Assembly: GCF_020215645.1 (NCBI RefSeq) | Contig: NZ_CP084058.1 | Coordinates: 4,154,001-4,218,000 of the forward strand | Source: Nonomuraea gerenzanensis | Lineage (GTDB): Bacteria > Actinomycetota > Actinomycetes > Streptosporangiales > Streptosporangiaceae | Direction: 5' to 3' | DNA length: 64,000 bases | In this document: in pieces, positions 48,247 to 57,790 of the stretch | How positions within the stretch are numbered: position 1 is the first letter of the stretch | Layout of the letters: the number at the start of each line of letters is the position of its first letter | Translations under genes and position numbers: made by a program | The notes under the pieces: model-generated | Database searches by the model: none | Told to the model about the DNA's origin: nothing | Seen by the model: only the letters and a program-made list of their open reading frames with translations

Positions 48247-48273
48247 GGCCCCAGGCCCCTCAGCCCCCTGAGG
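48233..48273. terminator. Two adjacent stem-loops, bidirectional terminator
   Basis: CCTCAG-CCTC-CTGAGG (48233-48248) and CCTCAG-CCCC-CTGAGG (48258-48273) lie at the end of the kinase gene and before the stop of the convergent FG-GAP gene. Confidence 0.6.
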
Positions 48274-48283
48274 CCCCTCAGCC

Positions 48284-49666
48284 TCAGCCGAAGGTGTAAC
48301 CGTACAGTCCGGCCCCCTTGTCGAGCTGCCGCACCTTCCCCAGCTTCACCCGCCCGGACTCCCTCCTGCTCCCCGGCGCGTACATGATCAGCCCCTGGTC
48401 CGGCGCCGCCACCACCAGCCCGTACACCGGCGGACGCTTGGCCAGCGACCGATACCGCTCCCACCCGGGCAGCGCCGCCACCGACGCCCCGAAGTCCTGC
48501 CCCTTACCCTTGACCAGCAGATTCCCCACCCGCGTCAGCCCGCCGGACGACCGCCCCGCGAGCACCTGCACGGCCTTCTCCCCTGGTACCCCGATGGCCA
48601 GCTCGTCGTTTCCGTCGCCGTTGAAGTCCCCGGCGGCCAGCGAGGCCCCGAACCGGTCGTAGTAGCGCGGCTTGCCGTCGAGCGTGTTCTGCGACCACGC
48701 CTCGGTCTTGTCGGTACGCAGTCCGGCGCGCGAGCCGTACAGCACGTCCACGGTCCCGTCGCCGTAGTCCATGGCCCGCTGGTTGGCGCTGAGCCCCTCG
48801 CCCGGCACCCCGATCGCCAGGTCGGCCCTGCCGTCGCCGTTGAAGTCCCCGGTCGCCAGCGAGGCCCCGAAGTTGTCCCACTTCTCGGCGGCGCCCTTGA
48901 TCCCGGGCGTGCTCTGCGTGAGGAACCTGGCCCGCTTGCCGCGCACGTCCAGCACGGTCACCGACCCCTGGCCGTCCTGCGTCACGCTGTCGGCGGGCGC
49001 GCCCACGACCAGCTCGTCCCGCCCGTCCCCGTCGAAGTCCCCGGTCGCCAGCGACGCCCCCCACTGGTCGGTGACGTTCGCCCCCTGCCGCACCCACGGA
49101 GTCTTCTGCGTGATCTGGTACGGCGCGCGCCCCTTCATCCCGTACACGGTCACCGCCCCGCCCGACCGGTGACTCGGCGCCCCCACCGCCAGCTCGTCCT
49201 TCCCGTCCCCGTCCAGATCCCCCGCCGCCAGCGACGCCCCGAACCGGTCACTGGACGGCTTGCCCAGCTTCAGCTCCTTCCCGGCCACCAGCCCTTCGGC
49301 AGATCCGTCGAAGAGCTGCACGACCCCGTTCCCGTCCCCACCGGGCACCCGCTCACCCGCGAACTCCTCCGACACCCCCACGGCCAGATCCGCGCACCGA
49401 TCCCCGTTGAAGTCCCCCACGGCCAGCGCCGACCCGAACGAGTCCCCCGGCTCCGCCCCCTCCTGGGTGAGCTTCACCTTCTTCCCGCTGCCGTACATGA
49501 CGGTGACGGATCCGGCCCTGGTGGCGTCGTACGGTGCGGCCACGGCCAGGTCGGGCCGCCCGTCAGCGTCGAAGTCGAGCGGGTGACCACCACACGCGCG
49601 GGCGGCGGCCGGAGCGGCTCCTGAGGCCAGCGGCACGATCAGGCAGGCGGCGAGCAGCGCATTCAT
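48284..49666 (-). CDS. Secreted FG-GAP (integrin-like beta-propeller) repeat protein
   Basis: This 460-aa protein has a signal peptide (MNALLAACLIVPLASGAAPAAA). Six FG-GAP units follow, each with a DxDxDGxxD-type Ca2+ loop: DFDADGRPD, DFNGDRCAD, DLDGDGKDE, DFDGDGRDE, DFNGDGRAD and DFNGDGNDE, spaced about 60-65 residues apart. A degenerate seventh blade (GLVVAAPDQG) completes a seven-bladed propeller. It is probably extracellular, binding or structural; no enzyme motif is seen. The ATG at 49666 is chosen for the signal peptide. Confidence 0.9.
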   Translation of the reverse strand: MNALLAACLIVPLASGAAPAAARACGGHPLDFDADGRPDLAVAAPYDATRAGSVTVMYGSGKKVKLTQEGAEPGDSFGSALAVGDFNGDRCADLAVGVSEEFAGERVPGGDGNGVVQLFDGSAEGLVAGKELKLGKPSSDRFGASLAAGDLDGDGKDELAVGAPSHRSGGAVTVYGMKGRAPYQITQKTPWVRQGANVTDQWGASLATGDFDGDGRDELVVGAPADSVTQDGQGSVTVLDVRGKRARFLTQSTPGIKGAAEKWDNFGASLATGDFNGDGRADLAIGVPGEGLSANQRAMDYGDGTVDVLYGSRAGLRTDKTEAWSQNTLDGKPRYYDRFGASLAAGDFNGDGNDELAIGVPGEKAVQVLAGRSSGGLTRVGNLLVKGKGQDFGASVAALPGWERYRSLAKRPPVYGLVVAAPDQGLIMYAPGSRRESGRVKLGKVRQLDKGAGLYGYTFG

Positions 49667-50072
49667 ACCGGAAGTAATGACCAGACAGGTCGAACCGGGC
49701 CTGAACGGCGTGAGAACGCGCCAGGAGGACAGGATGCACATCGCCCTTCGCCGGGCTGCGGCGGGCCCACGGGCTCAAGATCCGGCAAGATCGCAGGTCA
49801 CCCTCGGTCGCCCCGCACCCTCCACCGACGGGATCGCAGCGTCACCTCAACACCCTCCACCCACCCCAGCACGATGTCACCTCAAACACCTCCCACCCAC
49901 AGAAGCACGACATCACCTCAACACCCTCCGCCCACCGGAGCGCGGCGTCACCCCACGCCCTCACTGACGGGTCGCGGCGTCGTGACCCTGCCCCCACCGA
50001 CGGGTTGCGGCGTCGTGGCCCTGCCCCCGCCGAAGGGCCCTCCACACCGCGGGAACGTGCCACCATAGACGG
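49667..50072. repeat. Repeat-rich spacer with degenerate 35-bp tandem units
   Basis: The gap between divergent FG-GAP and P450 genes holds at least four diverged copies of a unit of about 35 bp (gtcacctcaacaccctcc-like starts at 49841, 49876, 49912 and 49947), then two copies of a related cggcgtcgtg-type unit. No gene is seen here. Promoters for both flanking genes must lie in it. Confidence 0.75.
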
Positions 50073-51302
50073 GTGGACATCGACCTCGCTGATCTGGATT
50101 TCTGGCGCAAACCCCTCAAAGAGCGGAATGAGGCGTTCGCCCGGCTCCGGCAATTGGAGCACCCGGTGTTCTTCCCGGAGAAGAAGGTGCCGTTCCTCCG
50201 CTCGGGCAAGGGCTTCTACGCCCTCGTACGCCACGCCGACGTGGTCGAGGCCAGCCGCAACGCCAAGATCTTCTCCAGCGAGCCGGCCGTCACCAACCCC
50301 GAGCCGCCGAGCTGGGTGAAGCAGGTGTTCGGCGAGTCGATGGTCAACATGGACGACCCGCGCCACGCCCGCCTGCGCCGCATCGTGACCCGCTCGTTCA
50401 GCCCCAAGATGCTGGCGGGGCTGCAGAGCGACATCGAGGCCGCGTGCGCCCGCATCGTGGACGACGTGGTCAAGGACGGCCCGCGCGACTTCGTCACCCA
50501 GGTCGCCGCCCGGCTGCCCATCCACGTCATCTGCGACATGCTCGACATCCCGCAGGAGCTGCGGGAGAAGGTGCACCAGCACGTCGACATCTCCACCGCC
50601 TACACCGGCGTGCGCCCCAGCCTGGCCCGCAGTGTGCAGATGGCCGGGCAGAACATGCTGGCCCTGCTCGCCCTGCAGCGCATGGTCATCAAGCTCGGTC
50701 ACGAGCGCGTCGCCGACCCCAAGGGCGACCTGGTCTCCCTGCTGGTCAACGCCAACGTCGACGGCGAGAAGCTGACCGACAAGGAGCTCGGCTCGTTCTT
50801 CTCGCTGCTCCTGGTCGCCGGCAACGAGACGGCCCGCAACACGATGGCCCACGGCATCAGGCTCCTCACGGAGAACCCGGCCCAGCGCGAGCTGCTGATG
50901 AGCGACTTCGACACGCACATCAACGGCGCCATCGAGGAGATGGTCCGGTACGTGTCACCCATCATGCAGTTCCGCCGCACGGTCACCGAGGACTACTCGC
51001 TGCGCGGCCTGGAGCTGAAGAAGGGCGACAAGGTCGTGCTCTTCTACGGCTCCGCCAACCGCGACGAGTCGGTCTTCCCGAACGCCGACACCTTCGACAT
51101 CACCCGCGACACCAAGCCGCACGTCGGCTTCGGCGGCCCCGGCCCGCACTTCTGCCTCGGCGCCAACCTGGCCAGGCAGGAGATGCGGACGATGTTCCGC
51201 GAGCTGCTCACCCGGCTGCCGGGCATCCGCTCGGTCGGCGAGCCCGAGCTGCTCCTGTCGAACTTCGACAACAGCGTACGCAGCCAGTCCTTCACCTTCT
51301 GA
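50073..51302 (+). CDS. Cytochrome P450, CYP124/125/142-like
   Basis: This 409-aa soluble bacterial P450 has an I-helix motif AGNETARN near 250, ExxR in EEMVRYVSP near 288 and the heme loop FGGPGPHFCLGANLAR with axial Cys near 358. The heme loop and the MDDPRHARLRRIV region resemble the actinobacterial steroid/branched-lipid hydroxylases (CYP124, 125, 142). The true substrate is unknown, and no ferredoxin or reductase gene is adjacent. It has a GTG start at 50073. Confidence 0.93.
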   Translation: MDIDLADLDFWRKPLKERNEAFARLRQLEHPVFFPEKKVPFLRSGKGFYALVRHADVVEASRNAKIFSSEPAVTNPEPPSWVKQVFGESMVNMDDPRHARLRRIVTRSFSPKMLAGLQSDIEAACARIVDDVVKDGPRDFVTQVAARLPIHVICDMLDIPQELREKVHQHVDISTAYTGVRPSLARSVQMAGQNMLALLALQRMVIKLGHERVADPKGDLVSLLVNANVDGEKLTDKELGSFFSLLLVAGNETARNTMAHGIRLLTENPAQRELLMSDFDTHINGAIEEMVRYVSPIMQFRRTVTEDYSLRGLELKKGDKVVLFYGSANRDESVFPNADTFDITRDTKPHVGFGGPGPHFCLGANLARQEMRTMFRELLTRLPGIRSVGEPELLLSNFDNSVRSQSFTF

Positions 51303-51636
51303 CCACCGACCGGGCCGCCACCGTTCGTTCGCCGGACCAGTGGCCCGGTCGTTGGTTGGGCCGCCCGCTCGTCCCGTCCGCTCGTCCGTCCGCGCGCCCG
51401 CTCGTCCCGTCCGCTCGCCCACTCGGTCGCTCGTTCGTCGGGCCGCCACCGGGTTGGCCGCTGGGTCCGTCGCCGTGCCGGTCGCCGTGCCGCTGCCGGG
51501 TCGATCGCCGCGTCAGTCGTCAGGTCGGTCGTACCGCCGCTGCACGGTCCCGCACAGCCGCGCACGCCCCCGAAAGATCGCCACACCGCACCGTAAATCC
51601 GCCGCACGACCGCCGCAGGGTCGGCCAGTCGTCACA
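51303..51636. repeat. GC-rich low-complexity spacer with direct repeats
   Basis: The gap between convergent P450 and exporter genes has a 23-bp direct repeat (51362-51384 and 51395-51417) and many short cgtcc/gctcg variants. No gene or clear stem-loop is recognised. Confidence 0.7.
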
Positions 51637-53043
51637 TCAATCGTCGGCGGCCAGCACGTTCGTCCTGATCGTGAAGAACGTGATCAGCGCAGCCACCACC
51701 ATCATCCCCGCACTGATCAGCATGGCCGTGCGAAACCCCGCATCGAACACCCGCGGCTGCTCGAACGCGTCACCCACCAGCCCCACCAGCGGTGGCACCG
51801 CCGCCACAGCGAGCAGGCTGCCGGTGCGGGCCACCGCGTTGTTCACCCCGCTGGCCGTGCCCGCGAGCCGCTCCTCCGCCGTGGCCAGCACGGTCGCCGT
51901 CAGCGGCGCGACCGCCGCCGACAACCCCAGCCCGAACACGAACACCGCAGGCAGCACCTGCAGCGCGTACGACGCGCCGAACCCGATGGTGCTCATCAGC
52001 ACGAACCCGCACCCCGCCACCAGGATCCCGATCGTCATCGGCCAGCGCGGCCCCACCCGCTTGGCGAGATCTCCGGCCCGAGCCGACAGCAGCAACATCA
52101 AAATCGTCGTCGGCAACATGGCCAGCCCGGCCGCGATGGGCGAGAACCCGGACACCACCTGGAGCTGCACCACCAGCAGGAAGAACACCACCCCCATGGC
52201 CGCGTACATGATCAGCGTCACCACGTTCACCGCAGTGAACACCCGGTCGCGGAACATGCCGACCGGCACCAGCGCGTCCGGTGACCTGCGGATCTCCAGC
52301 GCCACGAACGCCACCGCCAGCACCAGCCCGGCCACCAGCGGCAGTGACACCCCCTTCTGGATCAGCCCGTACGTGATGCCGGCCAGTGCCAGCGCCGCCA
52401 GCACCGAGCCGAGCACGTCGAACCGGCCCGACGCCGCCTCGTCCTTGCTCTCCGGCACGTGCCGGAGCGTGACGAACACGACGAACGCCGCGAACGGCAG
52501 GTTGATCAGGAACGCCCACCGCCATCCGGCCGACTGCACCAGCCACCCGCCCAGCAGCGGCCCGATGGCGCTGGCCACCCCGCCGAGCCCGGACCACACC
52601 CCGACCGCCCTGGGCCGGTCGTGCCGGACGAAGGACGCCTGGATGATCGCCAGCGAACCGGGCGTGAGCAACGCCCCGCCGATGCCCTGCAACGCACGCG
52701 CTGCGATGAGGAACTCGATGTTCGGCGCCAGCCCGCACAACGCCGAGGCGATCGCGAACCACACCGTGCCGACCAGGAAGACCGAGCGACGCCCGTAACG
52801 ATCGCCGAGCGAGCCGCCCAGCAGGATCAGCCCGGCCAGGGTCAGGGTGTAGGCGTTGATCGTCCACTGCAGCCCGGCCATGCCCGCGTCGAGCTCCCGC
52901 CCCAGGAACGGCAGCGCGACATTGACCACCGTGCTGTCGAGCATCGCAAGCCCGGAACCGAGCACGGTCGCGAACAGGATCCATCGGCCGCGTGCCGACT
53001 TGAGCTCGACATGTCCGTGCAGGAGGACGGGGTCGTGGGTCAT
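51637..53043 (-). CDS. MFS drug exporter, DHA2 (EmrB/QacA) type
   Basis: This 468-aa transporter has about 14 hydrophobic segments. It shows LDSTVVNVALPFLGRELDA in helix 1 (motif D1), GSLGDRYGRRSVFL (motif A) near 78, RALQGIGGALLTPGSLAII (motif B area) and GPLLGGWLVQSAGWRWAFLINLP (motif C) near 160. It probably exports lipophilic or cationic compounds by proton exchange. A TetR gene lies upstream on the same strand after a 394-bp spacer and may regulate it. Confidence 0.95.
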   Translation of the reverse strand: MTHDPVLLHGHVELKSARGRWILFATVLGSGLAMLDSTVVNVALPFLGRELDAGMAGLQWTINAYTLTLAGLILLGGSLGDRYGRRSVFLVGTVWFAIASALCGLAPNIEFLIAARALQGIGGALLTPGSLAIIQASFVRHDRPRAVGVWSGLGGVASAIGPLLGGWLVQSAGWRWAFLINLPFAAFVVFVTLRHVPESKDEAASGRFDVLGSVLAALALAGITYGLIQKGVSLPLVAGLVLAVAFVALEIRRSPDALVPVGMFRDRVFTAVNVVTLIMYAAMGVVFFLLVVQLQVVSGFSPIAAGLAMLPTTILMLLLSARAGDLAKRVGPRWPMTIGILVAGCGFVLMSTIGFGASYALQVLPAVFVFGLGLSAAVAPLTATVLATAEERLAGTASGVNNAVARTGSLLAVAAVPPLVGLVGDAFEQPRVFDAGFRTAMLISAGMMVVAALITFFTIRTNVLAADD

Positions 53044-53437
53044 GGGGCCATCCTGTCACCGGGCTCCGACAGTCTCGCGGGGGGTCCACCGCTCAGCCGC
53101 CGAGCGCCCGTCGGTGGCGTGCGAGAGCTCGGCTTTCGAGCGTCGTCGGTGGCGTTCGGGGCTCGGCTGCCGCATTGTCGGTGGCGTCCTGAGGGCTCCT
53201 CGGTGAGCGCTGTTCGCGGCGTGCGAGATCGCGGCCGTCGAGCGTCGTCAGCGGCGTGCGCAGTGCGGCCGCGGTGCACTGGCAGCGGTGTCCGACGACT
53301 CGGTCGCTGAGCGCCGTCGGCGGCGTACGCATTCGAGATCGCGAGCCGTCAGCGACGGCCTACGACTATCCGATCACCGAACCGACAACGGCGTACCAAG
53401 CCCCGGTAGCCGAGCGGCGCCAGCGAGTCCCAGTGGC
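53044..53437. repeat. Spacer with degenerate gtcggtggcgt repeats
   Basis: The gap between the TetR stop and the exporter start contains recurring cgtcggtggcgtgcgag-like and gagcgtcgtc-like elements. No gene is recognised; the exporter promoter must lie at its left end. Confidence 0.65.
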
Positions 53438-54034
53438 TCAGCCGTTGCCCAGAGCCCGCAGCACGAACTCCGACACCAGCTCCCCGGCCGCCTCCACCGT
53501 CACCTCCCCGCTGATCAGCGGCAGCCGCTCGGCTCCGATGACGGCCAGCACCATCCGAGCCGTCGCGTCCACGTCCAGCGTCCGGAAGTCCCCGGCCTCG
53601 ATACCGCTCTCCAGGATCTCCACCAGGATCCGCTGCATCGGCGCCACGTGCTCGGCCAGCCGCTGGTAGGCGTCGGGCCCGAGCGCGGCACTGAGGTCGG
53701 CCGCCCCGGGGTGCGGATGCGCGAGCAGCCCGGTGAGCTGCAGCCGCACGAACGCGCGCAGCCGGTCGGCGGGCGAGGCCCCGGCGGGCAGCTCCCGCTC
53801 GTAGCTGTCGATGAAGTACCGGGTCACCCGCTCGGTGAACGCCAGCAGCAGCGCCGCCTTGTCCGGGAAGTAGTTGTACAGGACCGTACGGGTGATGCCG
53901 GCCTCGCCGGCCACGTCCGTCATGGAGATGGCGTCGATGCCCTGCACCCGGGACAGGCGCGAGACGGCCTGCAGGATGCGGTCGCGCGTCTGGGCGCGGT
54001 GCTCGCCGATCGTGGCGGCCGAGATGCGGGGCAT
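53438..54034 (-). CDS. TetR-family transcriptional regulator
   Basis: This 198-aa regulator has HTH region TRDRILQAVSRLSRVQGIDAISMTDVAGEAGITRTVLYNYFPDKAALLLAF (about 15-65). The start at ATG 54034 (PRISAATIGEHRAQ) is typical; a reading to 54103 adds a poor leader. The C-terminal part is the usual helical ligand domain. It is placed to control the DHA2 exporter downstream or the heme oxygenase upstream. No clear inverted repeat was found at either promoter. Confidence 0.93.
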   Translation of the reverse strand: MPRISAATIGEHRAQTRDRILQAVSRLSRVQGIDAISMTDVAGEAGITRTVLYNYFPDKAALLLAFTERVTRYFIDSYERELPAGASPADRLRAFVRLQLTGLLAHPHPGAADLSAALGPDAYQRLAEHVAPMQRILVEILESGIEAGDFRTLDVDATARMVLAVIGAERLPLISGEVTVEAAGELVSEFVLRALGNG

Positions 54035-54224
54035 ATGCCCATGGTAGGCCGGACCGACGCCGACGTTCCGCCCAACGCCCTCCGACTCCGGGATGGCTGT
54101 CACGCCCGACGGCTGAACGGGTCGTGATCGAGCAGAACAGCCGCAGCCTCTCGCCCTCCTGCGCCTGCCGCGTATCCAGGCGGCGCGTGCGACGACGTAC
54201 TCAAACGGGGCTTGACGAGGTGCC

Positions 54225-54875
54225 TCAGGCGGCGGCCTTGACCACGTGCCTCAGCTCCGTGAGCACCTCCGTGTTCAGCTGGTACGCCAGCCGCACCTCA
54301 CCGATCATGCGCTGCTGCTCGCGCTCATCCAGCTCCAACCCCAGAACGTCCAGCCGCGACCGGTACTCGGTCTTGAACCGGGGCAGGCTGCCCAGCTCGT
54401 CGAAGAAGTAGAAGTCGACGCCCCCGCCCTTCGCGTAGCCGTAGATCTTCTGCAGCTCCATCCGGATGAACTGCCCGCCTGACAGGTCGCCCAGGTAGCG
54501 GGTGTAGTGATGGGCCACGTAGCCGCCGGGCCAGTCGGCGACCTGGTGGATGCGGGCCACGAGGGTGCGGGTGGACTTGGACGGGGTGATGCGGTCGCGC
54601 CAGCCTGGGCCGTAGATCGTGGCGAGGTCGCGCTCCAGTGCCGGCTCCCGGTAGAGCTCCGGGAAGACGAAGCGGCCGGCCACCGGATGATCGGCGAGCT
54701 GGCGGGACACGCCGTCGAGGGCGGTGTAGGCGAAGTAGTGCTGGGCGACCATCTCGCCGTAGTCGTGCTCGCTCAGCCGGCCGCCCATCAGCGCTGAGAG
54801 GTAGCCCTCCGACTCCGCCGACTGGTGGTCGGCCCAGGTGGCGTTGCGCAAGGTCTCGGAGAACGGCGTGGTCAC
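54225..54875 (-). CDS. Heme oxygenase, biliverdin-producing
   Basis: This 216-aa enzyme of the HmuO/HO-1 family opens heme to biliverdin, CO and iron in the cytoplasm. The proximal heme ligand is His17 in ATWADHQSAE, and the distal helix is YTRYLGDLSGGQFIR near 132. The GTG start at 54875, with AGAGGTGG just before it, gives the family's usual length; an ATG at 54905 lacks a ribosome-binding site. No iron box was seen upstream. Confidence 0.95.
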   Translation of the reverse strand: MTTPFSETLRNATWADHQSAESEGYLSALMGGRLSEHDYGEMVAQHYFAYTALDGVSRQLADHPVAGRFVFPELYREPALERDLATIYGPGWRDRITPSKSTRTLVARIHQVADWPGGYVAHHYTRYLGDLSGGQFIRMELQKIYGYAKGGGVDFYFFDELGSLPRFKTEYRSRLDVLGLELDEREQQRMIGEVRLAYQLNTEVLTELRHVVKAAA

Positions 54876-55003
54876 GACCCACCTCTGCTCGTGCTGGCGT
54901 TTCATGACGAAGTGTCACAAACGTCGGTGTCCGGCGTCAAGCCGATGACGACACCATGTCATCAAAGCCTGCCTCCTTCGTCACGTACCCAGGAATGAGG
55001 CAC

Positions 55004-55849
55004 TCAAGAGCCGTCCTTCTCCGGGGTCACCTCCTGGTGGCGGCCGAGGGCGATCAGGGTCAGGTTGTGCAGGGACGGGGTGCCGGGGGTGTAGTAGTCG
55101 CTGTGGCCTCCCGTGCCTGTTTCGAAGCGGCGGGCGCCGTACGGGGCCTTCATGGGGTCGGTGCCGAAGCCGAGGGTGCCCAGCTTGATTTTGGGGACGA
55201 GTTTGATCCAGTCGTTGTCGCCGAGACCGGCCCACACGCGGATCGGCGGGGTCGCGGAGGTCGGGCTCGCACTGGTGTTGGTGTTGGTGCTGCTGCCGGC
55301 GTTTGCGCTGGTGTTGTTGCTCGTGCTGGCGCTGGTGATGGCGGTTGCTTTGGTGCCCGTGCCGACGCCTGGGCTGCCGATGAAGGCCAGGTCGCTGATC
55401 GGTAAGCCGGGGGCGGCCAGGGCGCAGGTGTAGGAGCCGTAGCTGTGGCAGAGCAGGGTGATCGGGGCGGTGGTGCGGTGGTGGAGGGCCGCGACCGTGC
55501 GGCGGAGCTCGCGGGAGCCGGCGACGGCCGCCTCGTCGGTGAGGGCGGCCAGGCTCAGGGTGGGTGGGGAGTCGTAGCCCAGCCAGGCCACCACGGTCAG
55601 CCGTATGTGAGGGGCCAGCCGGGTGGCCTCTGCTAGCAGGGCGCGGGCTGCTCCTCCTGGGTGCCTGGTGCTGGAGTCGAAGGTCGCCACCCGGGTGTCG
55701 GCGCCGGGGACGATGATCGCGACTCGGTCGGCTGTGGTGGGGTCGCTGCCGTAGATCCTCACCAGGCGCTCGCTGGCGTGGGGTGGCGGCAGGAGCAGGA
55801 GGGCGCCGATCACCGTGAGGCTGCATGCGAGGGCGAGGGTTCTGGGCAT
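55004..55849 (-). CDS. Secreted alpha/beta hydrolase, DUF1023-like
   Basis: This 281-aa protein has a signal peptide (RTLALACSLTVIGALLLLPPPHA). The body resembles actinobacterial DUF1023 hydrolases, with VAIIVPGADTRV near 45, AWLGYDSPP near 88, nucleophile CHSYGS near 133 and GTGGHSDYY at the C-terminal His. An insert rich in Ser, Thr and Asn (about 165-195) interrupts the domain just after IGSPGVGTGTKA. The substrate is unknown. Confidence 0.87.
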   Translation of the reverse strand: MPRTLALACSLTVIGALLLLPPPHASERLVRIYGSDPTTADRVAIIVPGADTRVATFDSSTRHPGGAARALLAEATRLAPHIRLTVVAWLGYDSPPTLSLAALTDEAAVAGSRELRRTVAALHHRTTAPITLLCHSYGSYTCALAAPGLPISDLAFIGSPGVGTGTKATAITSASTSNNTSANAGSSTNTNTSASPTSATPPIRVWAGLGDNDWIKLVPKIKLGTLGFGTDPMKAPYGARRFETGTGGHSDYYTPGTPSLHNLTLIALGRHQEVTPEKDGS

Positions 55850-56187
55850 GGTGCGACGTTATGGAGAAGGGGGTGTGATGCGCGTCACCGCTGGGTTTGA
55901 AAAATGGCGTCATACCGGAGGGTGATGTGGGGGTGGGCGGGTGGAGTTGGGGGTGGGTGCGCACGAGGCGTTGAGGCGGCGAGCTTGAGGGAAGCCGGGG
56001 TGCATGTGAAGGGCATGCGCTCGCCGCGAACGATGCCGGACGCCGGAGGACGCAGCCGGCTGTATGCGCCGCGCTGAACCCCAGGCGAACCCCCAGCACC
56101 GCCCGAGGGTAGCTGATCGAAGTCCCTGGTTTCCGTAAATCGCACTAGCATACGAGCAACTGCCAGCCGCCCTCTCTGGAGTGATCT
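55850..56187. promoter_or_regulatory. Divergent promoter region before the Rsb operon
   Basis: This 338-bp gap separates the DUF1023 hydrolase (minus) from the rsbR-like gene (plus). The last 60 bp are AT-richer (ggtttccgtaaatcgcacta then gcatac) and may hold the operon promoter; the spacing resembles GTTT-type alternative sigma promoters only loosely. No gene is seen. Confidence 0.35.
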
Positions 56188-57027
56188 TTGTCCGTTCATG
56201 CCGATGCAGCCAAGCGACGCGTCGAGGAGCTGCTCCGTTTCCACGAGGAGCAGATCGTCCGCCGCTGGGCTCAGGTCGCCAACGCGCCGTCCGAGGAGCT
56301 CACGGAGCTCTACCGGGCGCTGCTCACCGCACTGGACGAGGGTAAGCACGACTTCGCCGACGTCCGCGGCCTGCTGGCCGAGCTGTCGCGTTCGCGTGCC
56401 CGCGCCGGGTGGACCCCCGCTGACACCGCCAGGGCCGTGTTCGGCCTGAAGGAGGCGCTGTACGAGGTCGTCGAGAGCGACGCGGAAGGCGTCGAGGCGG
56501 CACGCGGCTACATCTGGTTCTCCAGGCTGATCGACGACCTGGGCCTGTTCACGTTCGAGACGTACGCCGAGGCCCGCGAGCGGATCATCCTCGACCAGGC
56601 TGAGCAGCTCCTGGAGCTGTCCACCCCGGTGGTCAAGCTGTGGGAGGGCATCGTGGCGGTGCCGCTGGTGGGCACCCTCGACTCCGCCAGGACCCAGGTG
56701 GTGATGGAGAAGCTGCTGCAGACGCTGGTCGACACGGGTGCCGAGCACGCGGTCATCGACATCACCGGCGTTCCTGCCGTGGACACGCAGGTGGCGCAGC
56801 ACCTGCTGAAGACCGTCGTCGCGGCCCGCCTGATGGGGGCGGAGTGCGTCATCTCCGGCATCCGCCCGCAGATCGCGCACACCATCGTGACGCTCGGCAT
56901 CGAGTTCGGCGACATCGTCACCAAGGCGTCGCTGGCCGACGCGCTCGCCCACGCGTTCAACCGGGCCGGCATCGAGGTGCGGGGCGGGCGCGACACGCGC
57001 ATCGCCATCCGGGCGGAGAACGCCTAG
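56188..57027 (+). CDS. rsbR: RsbR-like stressosome co-antagonist (N-terminal sensor plus STAS)
   Basis: This 279-aa protein has an N-terminal helical sensor region (about 1-150, RsbRD-like) and a C-terminal STAS domain (about 160-270) with VIDITGVPAVDTQVAQHLLK; the Thr in VDTQ is the expected RsbT target. STAS proteins of this kind assemble with RsbS and hold RsbT. The start is TTG at 56188, supported by GGAG seven bases upstream. It overlaps the rsbS-like GTG (TAGTG) and is first in a six-gene operon. Confidence 0.92.
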   Translation: MSVHADAAKRRVEELLRFHEEQIVRRWAQVANAPSEELTELYRALLTALDEGKHDFADVRGLLAELSRSRARAGWTPADTARAVFGLKEALYEVVESDAEGVEAARGYIWFSRLIDDLGLFTFETYAEARERIILDQAEQLLELSTPVVKLWEGIVAVPLVGTLDSARTQVVMEKLLQTLVDTGAEHAVIDITGVPAVDTQVAQHLLKTVVAARLMGAECVISGIRPQIAHTIVTLGIEFGDIVTKASLADALAHAFNRAGIEVRGGRDTRIAIRAENA

Positions 57028-57392
57028 TGCAGCGCGTACCCATCCTCAAACTCGGCGACGTCCTCATCGTCTCCATCCAGGTGGACCTGGAGGACCAGGG
57101 CGTCCTCGCCCTGCAGGAGGACCTCGCCGACGCGGTGGTCAAGAACGGCGCCAAGGGCGTGATCATCGACATCACGGCGGTGGAGATCGTCGACTCGTTC
57201 ATCGGCCGGATGCTGGCCACGATCGCCTCCATGTGCGGCATGCTCGACGCCCAGACCGTGGTGGTCGGCATGCGGCCGGCCGTGGCGATCACGCTGGTGG
57301 AGCTCGGGCTCTCGCTGGGAGGTGTCCGTACGGCGCTCAACCTGGAGAAGGGGGTTGCGCTACTGGACCACATCAGGAGCGCGACCCCGTGA
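57027..57392 (+). CDS. rsbS: RsbS-like STAS antagonist
   Basis: This 121-aa protein is a single STAS domain: VPILKLGDVLIVSIQ, then VIIDITAVEIVDSFIGRML with the phosphorylatable Ser near 57 in VDSFIGR, then VVVGMRPAVAITLVELGL. It is the scaffold partner of the RsbR-like protein and would sequester the RsbT-like kinase until phosphorylated. Overlaps of 1 bp upstream and 4 bp downstream (GTGA) indicate coupled translation. Confidence 0.95.
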   Translation: MQRVPILKLGDVLIVSIQVDLEDQGVLALQEDLADAVVKNGAKGVIIDITAVEIVDSFIGRMLATIASMCGMLDAQTVVVGMRPAVAITLVELGLSLGGVRTALNLEKGVALLDHIRSATP

Positions 57393-57790
57393 GCGGCGAA
57401 CGCGAGGTCGTCATCGCCGGCAGCGCGGACGTCGTCGGCGTCCGCCAGCTCGTCAGGAGCATCGCCGTGGAGGTCGGGCTGTCCCTCGTCGACCAGACGA
57501 AGATCGTCACGGCCGCCAGCGAGCTCGCGCGCAACGCCCTGGTGTACGCCGGCGGCGGCGACGTGCACGTCGAGATCGTCCAGAAGGGCGCCCGGCGCGG
57601 CCTCAAGCTCGTCTTCACCGACGAGGGCCCCGGCATCCCCGACATCGAGCAGGCCCTCACCGACGGCTGGACCACGGGCTCGGGCATGGGCCTGGGCCTC
57701 GGCGGCTCCAGGCGGCTGGTGGACGAGTTCGACCTGGTCTCGGAGCCCGGCAAGGGCACCACCGTGACCGTGACGAAGTGGTCACGATGA
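57389..57790 (+). CDS. rsbT: RsbT-like serine/threonine kinase
   Basis: This 133-aa GHKL ATPase-fold kinase has the N-box ASELARNALVYAGGG near 46, FTDEGPGIPD near 79, and GSGMGLGLGGSRRLVDEF near 98. In the stressosome pathway RsbT phosphorylates RsbR and RsbS, then activates a PP2C phosphatase. Candidates for that role are the last gene of the operon or the fused protein coded next. The GTG start overlaps the rsbS stop. Confidence 0.95.
   Translation: MSGEREVVIAGSADVVGVRQLVRSIAVEVGLSLVDQTKIVTAASELARNALVYAGGGDVHVEIVQKGARRGLKLVFTDEGPGIPDIEQALTDGWTTGSGMGLGLGGSRRLVDEFDLVSEPGKGTTVTVTKWSR

Noticed and set aside
55113..55433. Plus-strand hydrophobic reading frame opposite the DUF1023 hydrolase
   Set aside because: The Leu/Val-rich peptide is the antisense of the Ser/Thr/Asn-rich insert of the real gene and has no ribosome-binding site.
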